Below, in pieces: positions 9,603 through 18,254 of a stretch of 64,000 bases of DNA. The notes below the pieces were generated by a model. That model had not been told where the DNA came from. It saw only the letters and a program-made list of their open reading frames with translations, and did not search any database. The translations under genes were made by a program, and so were the position numbers. Every line of letters starts with the position of its first letter. The stretch's first letter is position 1. This DNA comes from Psychrobacter sp. MF31 (GTDB lineage: Bacteria; Pseudomonadota; Gammaproteobacteria; Pseudomonadales; Moraxellaceae), in assembly GCF_012847335.1 (NCBI RefSeq), contig NZ_JABBDX010000002.1, positions 310,001 through 374,000 on the forward strand, read 5' to 3'.

Positions 9603-9820
9603 GATTTATAATTTCCTAATTGTCGTTGAGATTTTTAAAGAAAAGCTGCCATTTCCTTATTAAGAAGATGGTTAAAATTTTGAAGTATTGTTATGATATT
9701 GTTACATAATTTGTTAAGCTGAATAAAGAGCGGCTAACAAATAGCAAAGATTTATTACCACAAAAAAATTTTATCTCATCGCTTGGTCATGATTGCCAAG
9801 GTTATTAAGGATTGCCAATT

Positions 9821-10876
9821 ATGGCTGAAAAAAACGCGATTAATATTGAAGACTTACTGCGCTTTACGGTCAAACATAATGCCTCAGATTTGCATATTTC
9901 TGCCGGAATGCCCGCGATGATCCGTGTTGATGGTGAGATGACGCGGATTAATATGCCCGCCATGAGCCACCAAACCGTCCATCAACTGCTTTATGACATC
10001 ATGAATGACAAGCAGCGCGCGGACTTTGAGGAATTTTTTGAAACCGATTTTTCGTTTGAAATCTCAAATTTAGCGCGATTTCGGGTCAACGCCTTCAACC
10101 AAAACCGTGGTGCTGGCGGCGTATTTCGAACCATTCCGTCCAAAGTTTTGACCATGGAAGATTTGGGAATGGGCGAGGTGTTCAAGCGCGTCTCTGACTT
10201 TAAACGCGGCGTGGTGCTGGTCACAGGTCCTACCGGATCTGGCAAATCGACCACGCTTGCTGCCATGATTGATTATATCAACGAGACGCGAAAAGAGCAC
10301 ATTTTGACCATTGAAGACCCGATCGAATTTGTTCACGAGTCCAAAAAAAGCCTCATTAACCAGCGTGAAGTCCACCGCGACACTTTGGGGTTTGAACCTG
10401 CCCTACGCTCCGCGCTTCGGGAAGATCCCGACGTTATTTTGGTTGGTGAGCTTCGTGACCTTGAAACCATTCGTCTGGCATTAACTGCCGCTGAAACGGG
10501 GCATTTGGTGTTTGGAACGCTGCATACCAGCTCGGCGGCAAAAACCATTGACCGCGTCATTGACGTCTTTCCAGCCGCAGAAAAAGACATGATCCGCGCT
10601 ATGCTGTCTGAATCCTTGCAAGCGGTCATCTCGCAAACGCTACTGCGCAGGCAAACTGGCGGCAGGGTGGCGGCTCATGAAATTATGCTTGGAACGCCTG
10701 CCATTCGCAACCTCATCCGCGAAAATAAAATCGCGCAAATGTACTCCTCAATCCAAACGGGCGCAAGCGAGGGCATGATTACGCTTGATCAAACCCTCAA
10801 AAACCTCGTTGCTCGAGGGACGATCAGTAAAGATGTCGCAAGACCGTTTGCCAAGCAGCCAGAAGCGTTTATGTAA
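9821..10876 (+). CDS. pilT: PilT, type IV pilus retraction ATPase
   Basis: Hexameric secretion-type ATPase that drives pilus retraction and twitching motility, and usually DNA uptake. The 351 residues show a PAS-like N-domain with NASDLHISAG, Walker A GPTGSGKST (about 136-144), the Asp box, Walker B ILVGELRD (about 206-213) and the His box GHLVFGTLHTSSAAKTIDR. The AIRNLIRENK motif is specific to PilT. I chose the ATG at 9821 because AAGGA lies nine bases upstream; the TTG at 9812 in the same frame overlaps that site. pilU follows 82 bases downstream. Confidence 0.97.
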   Translation: MAEKNAINIEDLLRFTVKHNASDLHISAGMPAMIRVDGEMTRINMPAMSHQTVHQLLYDIMNDKQRADFEEFFETDFSFEISNLARFRVNAFNQNRGAGGVFRTIPSKVLTMEDLGMGEVFKRVSDFKRGVVLVTGPTGSGKSTTLAAMIDYINETRKEHILTIEDPIEFVHESKKSLINQREVHRDTLGFEPALRSALREDPDVILVGELRDLETIRLALTAAETGHLVFGTLHTSSAAKTIDRVIDVFPAAEKDMIRAMLSESLQAVISQTLLRRQTGGRVAAHEIMLGTPAIRNLIRENKIAQMYSSIQTGASEGMITLDQTLKNLVARGTISKDVARPFAKQPEAFM

Positions 10877-10958
10877 GCTGATTTTTTATCTCATATTATT
10901 TTGATCAAAGCGTTTTAAACGCGGTTTAACTTGTGGTGCCGATTAACTTAGGATGGCT

Positions 10959-12080
10959 ATGGATTTTGACAAACTGCTGCAATTGATGATTAAAAAAAAC
11001 GGCTCGGATTTGTTTATTACCGCCGATGTTGCCCCCTCAATGAAGGTCAACGGTCAGATTTTGCCGGTGGGCAAAACGCCGCTCACTGCCGATCAAACCA
11101 TGAGCTTGGTAAAAGGGGTCATGACCAAAGCCCAAATCAAAGAGTTTGAAGACACCAACGAGTGCCAATTTGCCATCACCGACAACGCTCAGCAAGCGCG
11201 ATTTCGGGTCAGCGCGTTTATGCAGCGCGATATGGCAGGGATGATCTTACGGAAAATTGAAAATAAAATCCCAACCGTTGAAGAGCTGCGCTTACCGCCA
11301 TCTTTAAAAGAGCTTGCGATGAAAAATCGCGGCATTATTTTGCTCGTTGGTGCGACCGGAACGGGAAAATCAACCACGCTTGCTGCCATGGTCGGCTACC
11401 GCAATCAGCACTCCCACGGTCATATCATCACCATTGAAGACCCGATCGAATTTGTCCATAAACATCGCGGCTGCATCGTCACCCAGCGCGAGGTCGGTAT
11501 TGATACCTTATCGTTTGAGGCGGGGCTTAAAAACACCTTGCGCCAAGCGCCCGATGTCATTTTGATCGGTGAGATTCGAAACCGCGAGGTCATGAGCTAC
11601 GCCATTCAATACGCTGAAACGGGGCATTTGGTGTTTGCCACCTTGCACGCCAACAACGCCAACCAAGCCATTGACCGGATCATCCACTTTTTTGAAAGCG
11701 ATCGCCACAATCAGCTATTCATGGATTTGTCCTTAAACTTGCAAGCCATCATTGCTCAGCAGCTTATCCCAACCCCCGATGGCAAAAGCCGCCGCGCCGC
11801 CATTGAAATTTTGCTCAACTCGCAGCTGATCAGCGACTATATCCGAAAAGGCGAGATCCATGAAATTAAAGAGGTGATGACCCGATCGCGAAACAGCGGC
11901 ATGCAAACTTTTGACCAAGCGCTGTTTGATCTTTATGAAAACGGCGACATCACTTATAAAGATGCCATCACTTATGCCGACTCGCCAAACGACTTGCGCC
12001 TTAAAATTAAGCTGAGCAGTAAAAACAGCCAAACAAATCTTGATGAAGGCGCGGACAGCTTATCGCTTGATATCAATTAA
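10959..12080 (+). CDS. pilU: PilU, PilT-like accessory pilus retraction ATPase
   Basis: A PilT paralogue that supports retraction under load together with PilT. It begins MDFDKLLQLMIKKNGSDLF, the usual PilU start, and has Walker A GATGTGKST, Walker B VILIGEIRN and the His-box GHLVFATLHANNANQAIDR. A PilU-type polar C-terminal extension of about 30 residues follows. AGGA five bases ahead of the ATG at 10959 favours this start over the in-frame ATG at 10953, which overlaps the AGGA. It probably shares the pilT transcript. Confidence 0.96.
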   Translation: MDFDKLLQLMIKKNGSDLFITADVAPSMKVNGQILPVGKTPLTADQTMSLVKGVMTKAQIKEFEDTNECQFAITDNAQQARFRVSAFMQRDMAGMILRKIENKIPTVEELRLPPSLKELAMKNRGIILLVGATGTGKSTTLAAMVGYRNQHSHGHIITIEDPIEFVHKHRGCIVTQREVGIDTLSFEAGLKNTLRQAPDVILIGEIRNREVMSYAIQYAETGHLVFATLHANNANQAIDRIIHFFESDRHNQLFMDLSLNLQAIIAQQLIPTPDGKSRRAAIEILLNSQLISDYIRKGEIHEIKEVMTRSRNSGMQTFDQALFDLYENGDITYKDAITYADSPNDLRLKIKLSSKNSQTNLDEGADSLSLDIN

Positions 12081-12143
12081 TACTGACAACGTTAAACTAT
12101 AAATTTTGGATCAAATGACCGCTTAGCCTTTATCGAGAATATA

Positions 12144-12938
12144 TTGCTCACCGCCCTCCCTGAATCTGTATTGTTATTACTTGAGCTGATCGTTTTTGCC
12201 ATTGCCGCCACGCTTCATGGGTTAACGGGGCTTGGGTTTCCTATGATTGGAACGATTGCTTTGGCAATGCTGTTTCCACTTCCCAAAGCCATTGCCCTGA
12301 TGGCTTTTCCAAGCCTTATTTTAAATGTGATGGTATTAATGACCAACACGACTCAAAGCTTTAGCCTTGAGTTGCGTTATTACGCCAAAAAATATGGCTT
12401 ATTGGCGCTGACCTCGTTGATAGGTAGCATAATTGGTGTTCGGTTATTGCTGATCGTTCCAGCAGGCTATGTTTATTTATTGATGGCAGCAGTAACCCTT
12501 TATTTTGTGATCAATGGTTATCTTAGCCAAAAAGGCATGATTCAAGGTCTGCGGATTCCGACCACAACGCTTAGCATGATTGGTTTTGGCTTAGCCGCGG
12601 GAGTCATTGGCGGCGCGACCAACGCCATGTCGCCCATTTTAATGATGTATTTGTTTTCCAAAACAGACGATAAGCATGAGATCGTCAAAGCCAGCAACAT
12701 TTGCTATTTTTTAAGTAAACTGGTTCAAGTGGTATTATTAAAAGGGCAAATTTTGGCATTTGGGCGATTGGACATTACCACTTTAGTCATGATCTCCACC
12801 GCTTCGATCATTTTTTTAATGGTAGGCATTTGGCTGCGAAACAAAGTCAGCAATCAAAAATTTAAAACCGCAATCTATTTGATTTTATTGCTGTTATCGG
12901 TAAAAGTAGCTTGGTCAGGGATTCAATATTTTATTTAA
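12144..12938 (+). CDS. TauE/SafE family permease
   Basis: 264 residues, largely hydrophobic with about eight predicted membrane segments. The opening repeat signature GLTGLGFPMIGTIAL and the second-half counterpart GLAAGVIGGATNAMSPILMMYL are the two internal repeats of the TauE/SafE (DUF81) family. Members export sulfite, sulfonates or similar anions; the substrate here cannot be read from the sequence. The start appears to be TTG, with GAG seven bases upstream; no ATG is available in frame before the first membrane segment. It is convergent with fur. Confidence 0.85.
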   Translation: MLTALPESVLLLLELIVFAIAATLHGLTGLGFPMIGTIALAMLFPLPKAIALMAFPSLILNVMVLMTNTTQSFSLELRYYAKKYGLLALTSLIGSIIGVRLLLIVPAGYVYLLMAAVTLYFVINGYLSQKGMIQGLRIPTTTLSMIGFGLAAGVIGGATNAMSPILMMYLFSKTDDKHEIVKASNICYFLSKLVQVVLLKGQILAFGRLDITTLVMISTASIIFLMVGIWLRNKVSNQKFKTAIYLILLLLSVKVAWSGIQYFI

Positions 12939-12943
12939 CCCAT

Positions 12944-12991
12944 AAAAAATCCCGATTGCTGACCATGGAATTAATCCATCAGCAATCAGGG
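12944..12991 (-). terminator. long hairpin terminator downstream of fur
   Basis: Arms CCCGATTGCTGA and TCAGCAATCAGGG pair over 12 bases with one bulge, enclosing a smaller palindrome (TGGA/TCCA). On the minus strand this is followed by six T, so it should end fur transcription; it may also slow readthrough from the permease gene. Confidence 0.8.
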
Positions 12992-13021
12992 TAATTTATT
13001 AACAGTTATAAAGTCAGCAGA

Positions 13022-13052
13022 ACTGCTGCTTTTATGGGACTGCTGCTTTTAT
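13022..13052. repeat. tandem 17-base repeat, two copies
   Basis: ACTGCTGCTTTTAT occurs at 13022-13035 and again at 13039-13052 with a GGG spacer, in the fur 3' untranslated region. Function unknown; it may be slippage. Confidence 0.7.
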
Positions 13053-13065
13053 ATTGTCACAAATT

Positions 13066-13500
13066 TTAGTTTCGTGAATGTTCTCGGCATTCTTGATTGT
13101 CACAAATGCCATAAAGCACGAGTGAATGACCCGATAAGCGAAAGCCATATTCTTGAGCGACTTTGTCTTGCTCTTTTTCAATAATGTCATTGTGAAATTC
13201 TACAATTTTGCCGCAAACATCACAAACCAAATGGTCATGATGCTCATCGGTACTGATTTCAAACACGGATAAATTATTTTCAAAATTATGGCGCTGAACA
13301 ATGCCCACTTGCTCAAACTGAGTCAACACGCGATAGACAGTTGCAAGACCGACATCTTCACCTTGATCGATCAGCGCTTTGTAGACTTCTTCGGCGCTCA
13401 TGTGGTGGTGTTCTGCGCGCTCAAGCAATTCTAAAATTTTGATCCGCGGCAAGGTGACTTTAAGCCCCGCTTTTCGTAAATCCTGATTGGTAAACGACAT
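13066..13500 (-). CDS. fur: Fur, ferric uptake regulator
   Basis: Iron-responsive dimeric repressor. The 144 residues hold a winged-helix DNA-binding domain (about 1-80, including LATVYRVLTQFEQVGIV) and a metal-binding dimerisation domain. The latter has HHDH at 87-90, Cys93-x-x-Cys96 (structural zinc) and a second Cys133/Cys138 pair. The ATG at 13500 is preceded by AAGGGAA; a longer in-frame start at 13521 would add seven residues not found in the family. It is divergent from bamE, the conserved fur-omlA arrangement of Pseudomonas and relatives. Confidence 0.96.
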   Translation of the reverse strand: MSFTNQDLRKAGLKVTLPRIKILELLERAEHHHMSAEEVYKALIDQGEDVGLATVYRVLTQFEQVGIVQRHNFENNLSVFEISTDEHHDHLVCDVCGKIVEFHNDIIEKEQDKVAQEYGFRLSGHSLVLYGICDNQECREHSRN

Positions 13501-13718
13501 AGTATTCCCTTGTATTATCAAACTTTGTGAAAACGGTGATTAACATAAATCAGCAAAACGCGTCTTGCGATAAGTCTATGAATTAAAAATATAAATCATA
13601 CCGCAAATCACTCACGCTTTGGGAAATAATCCATCAGATGGTAGGCAACGCTTGGCAAATAACGTATCATTTAGCCCAAACTTCTCTTATTTTTCCACCA
13701 ATTGTGAGTTATCTTATC

Positions 13719-14114
13719 ATGATCAAGCCGTTATTTTTTTGTTCAAAAACGCGTCTGCGTACGCTTACCCTAAGCGCTGTCCTTACGGCAACGGTCGCCA
13801 TCACTGGCTGCTCAGCGCTGAGCGTTTATAAAATTGATTTGCCGCAAGGCACGCCCATCACCCAATCACAGGCGCAAAAACTTAAAGTCGGCATGAATCA
13901 AAACCAAGTGCTTTATCTTTTAGGAAGTCCTGCAATTAAGGACACCTTGGCACCAAACCGTTGGGACTATATTTACGATTATGAAGCCGGAACCGAAGGT
14001 CGCCGCCAAGGTATTGCTAACGTTCATAATGCAAGCCAGCATTTAAAAGTGTATTTTGATGCCAATGGCGTGGTCACTCGAATTGAAGGCATCGAAACGC
14101 TCCCTAATAAATAA
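13719..14114 (+). CDS. bamE: BamE (SmpA/OmlA), outer-membrane assembly lipoprotein
   Basis: Small lipoprotein of the BAM complex that helps BamA fold outer-membrane proteins. The 131 residues start with a signal peptide ending in a lipobox ITGC (lipidated Cys31). The BamE fold follows, including LKVGMNQNQVLYLLGSP and the WDYIYDYEAG strand. The ATG at 13719 gives a normal signal peptide; upstream in-frame codons would add a non-family extension. The Shine-Dalgarno is weak. It is divergent from fur and convergent with rnfH. Confidence 0.94.
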   Translation: MIKPLFFCSKTRLRTLTLSAVLTATVAITGCSALSVYKIDLPQGTPITQSQAQKLKVGMNQNQVLYLLGSPAIKDTLAPNRWDYIYDYEAGTEGRRQGIANVHNASQHLKVYFDANGVVTRIEGIETLPNK

Positions 14115-14136
14115 CGCCTAAAAAGCAGTCATCATT

Positions 14137-14472
14137 TCAAGACTTGGGCTTACGGCGCGATTGGCTTTTGTGCTTGCGCTTTGCCATCGGATCAAGGGTT
14201 AAATTTCGGTAAATCTCGATCCGGTCATGCTCTGCTAAAATGTACGACAGCGGCTGCTTTTGCGAAAATACCCCAACGCGCCACTGCTTTGGGGTTGGTG
14301 CTTTGTCCAAATGCTCAAAGCACCAAGCCTTTAACTCAGGAAACTTAACTAGCCAGCCGGATTGCTCAAGCGCTTGCAAAATGGTACTGCCTTTATTGAG
14401 CTGTAAGCGAGCATAATGCTGGCGCTCGCAAGTTTCGGCAAACGCAAGCGTAATGGCAATCAGCTCAGCCAT
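14137..14472 (-). CDS. rnfH: RnfH family protein (UPF0125)
   Basis: 111-residue ubiquitin-like beta-grasp protein of the RnfH family, often next to smpA/ratA. It shows the family features: ITLAFAETCERQHYARLQL near the start, the GSTILQALEQSG helix, and the conserved PLSYILAEHDRIEIYRNLTLDP. A very basic tail (AKRKHKSQSRRKPKS) ends the protein. Despite the name, function is not established. ATG 14472 is preceded by GGGGA; the gene overlaps the end of the upstream membrane-protein gene by 13 bases, so the two are coupled. Confidence 0.9.
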   Translation of the reverse strand: MAELIAITLAFAETCERQHYARLQLNKGSTILQALEQSGWLVKFPELKAWCFEHLDKAPTPKQWRVGVFSQKQPLSYILAEHDRIEIYRNLTLDPMAKRKHKSQSRRKPKS

Positions 14473-15602
14473 GACATTCCCCAACCAATCAAGGCTAAAA
14501 TTAGGGCAAGTGGCACGATCAATCGAATGGCAACTCGCCAGAGGTTATAAAAACCTTCATTGCTAAAATTAAGCGCTTTTCGCAAATGGCTGATTTTCAT
14601 CTGCCAGCCTGCAAATACGGACAACAGCAACACGGCAACTAAGCTGATAATGACTAATATTCCCAAAAGCCAACTTGTTGGAATGGCAATGACTAAAATC
14701 AGTCCCACAACCAAGGTTATGATAAGACTCAGTAACAAACCAAACTGGTGCGCGATCTGCTGAGCGCTATAATGCAGCAAATAACTGACCACAAACAGCA
14801 CCCCTACCCAATAAATCAGCTGAGCCACCGGTGGCAATGGCAAATGACTGGTTAACAGCGCGACAATTCCAACGACCACTTGCAATAGCCAAATCGGCAA
14901 GACAAGCTTTGAGGCGCTGATTTCATTGGCTTGTTGTGAGCGCTTGACCGCTGTGGCATTTTGATTGGTCGCGCTGACCGCCGTGATGGTTTGCTGATCC
15001 GCTAAATGCTGACCAAACCAATACAGTCCCGTCCCTGCACCCACACTCACCAAGGCAAGCGCCACCGCATGCGCCCATTCAACCAAGCTGATACTGGTCA
15101 ACGCAAAACTGGGCAAGCTTACGCCATTGATCAGCCCAAGCACCAAGCTGATCACCATCAGACCAAAGCCAATGGGTAGTGGCGCCGCCCCAAGTACGCT
15201 TAATAAAATGGCGATGACCATCATTCCTGCGGCAATGGCAAAGCTTGGTACCTCAAGCGTCACATGAATTGCCTCAAGCGCTGATATCACGCCCAAGCTT
15301 GCCCCTGAAATAAGCAGCGCGGCAATAATGATAGAAACTAGTGCTGCAAGCCAACCAAAGCTGCGCCAAACAGGACTGGCATCGGCTTCTCGGGTCAACT
15401 TTTGCATTCCTGCTAAAGGCGCTGATAAGCTGCGATACGCCAGCGCAATCTCCGCGTAAATCACCGGCAAAGACACGATCAGCATCGCTATCAGCCAAAG
15501 CAGCCAAAAATCAATCTCGTTGATGGAAGCCGGCGCAAACCAGCGAAACAACAATAAAGGTAATAAAGCTGCCATAAAATAAGAGGCATAGCGAATCATC
15601 AT
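14460..15602 (-). CDS. multi-pass membrane protein, possibly a divergent NSS-type transporter
   Basis: 380 residues with about ten to eleven hydrophobic segments and a polar loop near 200-230. The spacing of the early segments (SLPVIYAEIALAYRS followed by a Trp/Arg-rich amphipathic stretch) and the terminal RVAIRLIVPLALILALIGW resemble the sodium:neurotransmitter symporter family, but the sodium-site motifs are not clearly recognisable. I treat this as fold-level similarity only. It overlaps rnfH by 13 bases and is probably co-transcribed with it. No substrate can be assigned. Confidence 0.6.
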   Translation of the reverse strand: MMIRYASYFMAALLPLLLFRWFAPASINEIDFWLLWLIAMLIVSLPVIYAEIALAYRSLSAPLAGMQKLTREADASPVWRSFGWLAALVSIIIAALLISGASLGVISALEAIHVTLEVPSFAIAAGMMVIAILLSVLGAAPLPIGFGLMVISLVLGLINGVSLPSFALTSISLVEWAHAVALALVSVGAGTGLYWFGQHLADQQTITAVSATNQNATAVKRSQQANEISASKLVLPIWLLQVVVGIVALLTSHLPLPPVAQLIYWVGVLFVVSYLLHYSAQQIAHQFGLLLSLIITLVVGLILVIAIPTSWLLGILVIISLVAVLLLSVFAGWQMKISHLRKALNFSNEGFYNLWRVAIRLIVPLALILALIGWGMSWLS

Positions 15603-15663
15603 AAGGTTAATCCAAGCGTTTTTATTAATCCTGACGGCTTTAGTATACTACAGCGCAACAATT

Positions 15664-15690
15664 ATAAAAAAAACCCCGAAAGCGGGGTTT
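15664..15690 (-). terminator. Rho-independent terminator of the cytochrome c4 gene
   Basis: Stem AAACCCCG/CGGGGTTT with a four-base loop, followed on the minus strand by a run of eight T. Confidence 0.9.
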
Positions 15691-15713
15691 TAAAATCTTA
15701 ATCAACTCAATGC

Positions 15714-16382
15714 TTAGTGAATCGCGCTTAAGTAATCTGACAAAATGCGAATATCGCGGTCAGATAATTTTGAGGCAACGATCTGCATCATGCCCTTATC
15801 GCCTTCTTTTTCCGCATCGTTCACGCGTTTTTGGTCGTCGCTTGCAATGTCATCGTCACGACCCGCTGCACGGAACAGCTTTAATTGGGTTGAGATGTAT
15901 TCAGCATGCTGACCGCCAAGTCTTGGGAACGCGGCAAATTTATTGCCCGCCGCATCAGGACCATGACAACCGGCACAAGGGATTACGCCGCGCGACTTAT
16001 CGCCCCCTAAGAAAATCTTAGTAGCCGCCGCTGTGGTTGCAGGGTTACCGTAACCGACGCCCCAAGGCGCTTGTGAGGCATAATATCCGGCAACGTTTGC
16101 CAAATCTTGCTGCGATAAATTGGCAACTTGCGACTGCATGATGCCATTTTTGCGGTGACCGGCTTTAAAGTTGACCAACTGCTTATACAAATATTTGACG
16201 TTTTGACCGCCAAGGTTTGGCTGAGCGGGAACGATACTGACGCCATCAACCCCATGACACGCCGCGCAGACCGTTTCTGCGATCGTTTTTCCGGCATTGA
16301 CGTCATATTTTGGAACAGTGATGGCAGCCTGAACGCTGAAACTTGCAACACAAAAGCTGGCGGCAGCGATTAACTTTTTCAT
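15714..16382 (-). CDS. cytochrome c4, periplasmic dihaem c-type cytochrome
   Basis: 222-residue electron carrier that passes electrons between quinol-oxidising complexes and terminal oxidases. It has a Sec signal peptide (about 1-20, ending VQA) and two tandem class I cytochrome c domains. Haem motifs are CAACH at 39-43 and CAGCH at 136-140, and each domain has a downstream axial Met (GIMQSQ, GMMQIV). AGGA about nine bases upstream supports the ATG at 16382; the longer open frame upstream would bury the signal peptide. Its position near a cytochrome c5 and engB matches the Pseudomonas gene order. Confidence 0.95.
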   Translation of the reverse strand: MKKLIAAASFCVASFSVQAAITVPKYDVNAGKTIAETVCAACHGVDGVSIVPAQPNLGGQNVKYLYKQLVNFKAGHRKNGIMQSQVANLSQQDLANVAGYYASQAPWGVGYGNPATTAAATKIFLGGDKSRGVIPCAGCHGPDAAGNKFAAFPRLGGQHAEYISTQLKLFRAAGRDDDIASDDQKRVNDAEKEGDKGMMQIVASKLSDRDIRILSDYLSAIH

Positions 16383-16826
16383 TGATACAGATCCTACTGA
16401 CTTAAGCGTAAGCACGGTTAAGATTGATTGACACTCATCGCGGTGATATTTCAATGACCCATAACCCAAATCACAGACGAGCGTATTATAGCGCACTATT
16501 CAAGCTGCCGCGACCCGCCTCAAAATTTTCTTAACCTTGAGGTTCAGCGCTCGTCTTAAATTACTTACTAACATTAGGGGTTAATTTTAATTATTATAGC
16601 AAGACTTTATACAATTTGCCTACTTAATCGTGACATTGACCGAATTTTCTGCCAAAAGCTAATCTGAAAAACTAAGTCGTTTTTTGAAAATATTGAACTT
16701 TTTTCAAAATTTTTAACCTTAAGAAGTTAAATATATTGCTAATAAAAAAGCTAAGTATTGATTTTAATGAGTAATTAGGCAAAAAATTAAGTTCATTTTC
16801 CAATTAATTCTCTACTAAATTATTCG
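16383..16826. other. AT-rich intergenic region upstream of cytochrome c4
   Basis: This 444-base stretch holds a perfect minus-strand TATAAT at 16490-16485, about 100 bases ahead of the c4 start and without a good -35, so a c4 promoter is likely but not secure. The rest, up to the end of the c5 gene, is very AT-rich with no open frame or clear hairpin. Confidence 0.45.
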
Positions 16827-17165
16827 TTATTTACTCATCAGTTCAATCAATTGTTGATAGTCTTTATCATTACAGCTGTCACAAAGTCCACCCGCGGGCA
16901 TTTGAGTCATGCCACCTTTTACTGAATTAATCAGCGTTGGCATACCTTTTTGTTGTTTAAGTTTTTGCCAAAGCGCTTTATCACCTTTTTTTGGCGCATT
17001 AAGCGCTCCGCTGTCATGACAAGCGGCGCAAGAGTTTTGGTAAATAGTAGGGATATCAGCCGCGGCCGCTTGGTTTACCATCAAAGGTAAGCTCAATACG
17101 ATCATAGCAGTGCTTTGAGCGAACCAAGAAACGGGCGATTTAATGTTAAAAAGAATAGAGCGCAT
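16827..17165 (-). CDS. cytochrome c5-like monohaem c-type cytochrome
   Basis: 112 residues. A signal/anchor segment (about 12-36) is followed by one haem motif, CAACH at 46-50. The c5-type ending MTQMPAGGLCDSC supplies the axial Met and two cysteines that form the disulfide typical of cytochrome c5. The mature domain is about 75 residues, normal for c5. It is a periplasmic electron carrier, probably feeding a terminal oxidase or nitrite reductase. It lies upstream of c4 on the same strand but with its own promoter region, which contains an FNR/Anr-type site. Confidence 0.9.
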   Translation of the reverse strand: MRSILFNIKSPVSWFAQSTAMIVLSLPLMVNQAAAADIPTIYQNSCAACHDSGALNAPKKGDKALWQKLKQQKGMPTLINSVKGGMTQMPAGGLCDSCNDKDYQQLIELMSK

Positions 17166-17222
17166 CTTATACCTCCTTTGGCGGTTTGGCGATGGAAGTT
17201 TAGCTCAATATGACGCTTGATG

Positions 17223-17264
17223 ATTAAATATCAATATACTATTTTTTATATTGATTAAAATCAG
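17223..17264 (-). promoter_or_regulatory. FNR/Anr-type promoter of the cytochrome c5 gene
   Basis: TTGAT-TAAA-ATCAG at 17251-17264 matches the FNR consensus TTGAT-N4-ATCAA at nine of ten positions. A minus-strand TTTAAT (-10, five of six) lies at 17228-17223. If transcription starts near 17216 the box is centred at -41.5, the classic activating position. Adjacent TCAATATA/TATATTGA (17231-17238, 17247-17254) adds a further inverted repeat. Confidence 0.6.
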
Positions 17265-17411
17265 CGCCAAACTCCTCTTCGAGCGAATACTATTATTGTA
17301 ACAAAATATGTCATCAGTAATAGATAAATTTAGTTTGGTTTTGGTAATTGTATCTTGAATTGGATTTAAAAATTAACGGCGATCAAATTAGGGGATTGGC
17401 GCAAAAGTTCT

Positions 17412-17417
17412 TATAAT
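17412..17417 (+). promoter_or_regulatory. candidate -10 element of engB
   Basis: A perfect TATAAT lies about 93 bases ahead of engB, running directly into a ten-base palindrome ATGGCGCCAT at 17416-17425. No good -35 at 17-base spacing. The remainder of the gap between the c5 gene and engB shows nothing else beyond the FNR-type promoter. Confidence 0.35.
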
Positions 17418-17504
17418 GGCGCCATGACAAGTCTGATTGGCTTTTAAAGGTTTAGATCAGCTTTAACTTATTTATTCACAGCAATTTATCAAAGGCAACT
17501 AACG

Positions 17505-18230
17505 ATGACGACCCCATTTCAAGAATTGGCAGCGGAGCACGCCGCGTTTAACGCCAAAGCTCGGCAAAAAATCCAGCAAACAGAATTTATGCTGTCCGCG
17601 CCCACGTTTAAATTGTGTCCTGCCGACAGCGGTCGCGAGGTTGCGTTTGCAGGACGCTCAAACGCCGGTAAATCCTCGGCGATTAACGCGCTCACCAACC
17701 AGCGTCAACTTGCCCGATCGTCAAAAACACCGGGTCGAACGCAGATGATTAACTTTTTTAGCGTGGGCGATACATTAGCGCGATTGGTCGATTTGCCTGG
17801 TTATGGTTATGCAGCCGTTCCGCTTGAGATGAAAAAAGAGTGGCAAGTGGAATTAGAAGAATATTTGGTCTCGCGTGAAAGCTTAGCAGGACTGGTTTTG
17901 CTGACTGACATTCGCCATCCGCTTAAGTTTTTTGATGAGCAAATGCTGCACTGGGCAAAAGATGGCGAGCTTCCGGTGCATTTGCTGCTCACTAAAGCAG
18001 ACAAACTTAAATACGGCGCGGCAAAAAACACGCTATTGCAAACTCGCCAAGCGCTCAAAAAGCTTGGGCTTAACTGCTCAATTCAGCTGTTTTCCGCGCT
18101 TAAAAAAGAAGGTATCGATGAGCTTGCAGGCGTCATGGGACGCTGGTACGGTGAAGATTGGTTCAATGGCACCTCAGCTAATAATGAGCTGCCAAATGCT
18201 GATCTGCCAAATAATGAGCAAGCCAACTAA
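17505..18230 (+). CDS. engB: EngB/YsxC (YihA) ribosome-biogenesis GTPase
   Basis: Essential TRAFAC GTPase acting in 50S subunit assembly. G1 is GRSNAGKSS at 50-58, followed by the G2 region [14 protein letters not shown]3 DLPGYGYA and G4 LLTKADKL. The core of about 210 residues is normal, followed by a polar tail of about 25 residues rich in Asn, Ala, Pro and Leu repeats ([14 protein letters not shown]). It is divergent from cytochrome c5 and convergent with the HAD gene 25 bases away. Confidence 0.95.
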   Translation: MTTPFQELAAEHAAFNAKARQKIQQTEFMLSAPTFKLCPADSGREVAFAGRSNAGKSSAINALTNQRQLARSSKTPGRTQMINFFSVGDTLARLVDLPGYGYAAVPLEMKKEWQVELEEYLVSRESLAGLVLLTDIRHPLKFFDEQMLHWAKDGELPVHLLLTKADKLKYGAAKNTLLQTRQALKKLGLNCSIQLFSALKKEGIDELAGVMGRWYGEDWFNGTSANNELPNADLPNNEQAN

Positions 18231-18254
18231 TTAGGGATAAATTAACCGCCTAAG

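Noticed and set aside
9812-9820. TTG start for pilT
   Set aside because: It overlaps the Shine-Dalgarno that serves ATG 9821.
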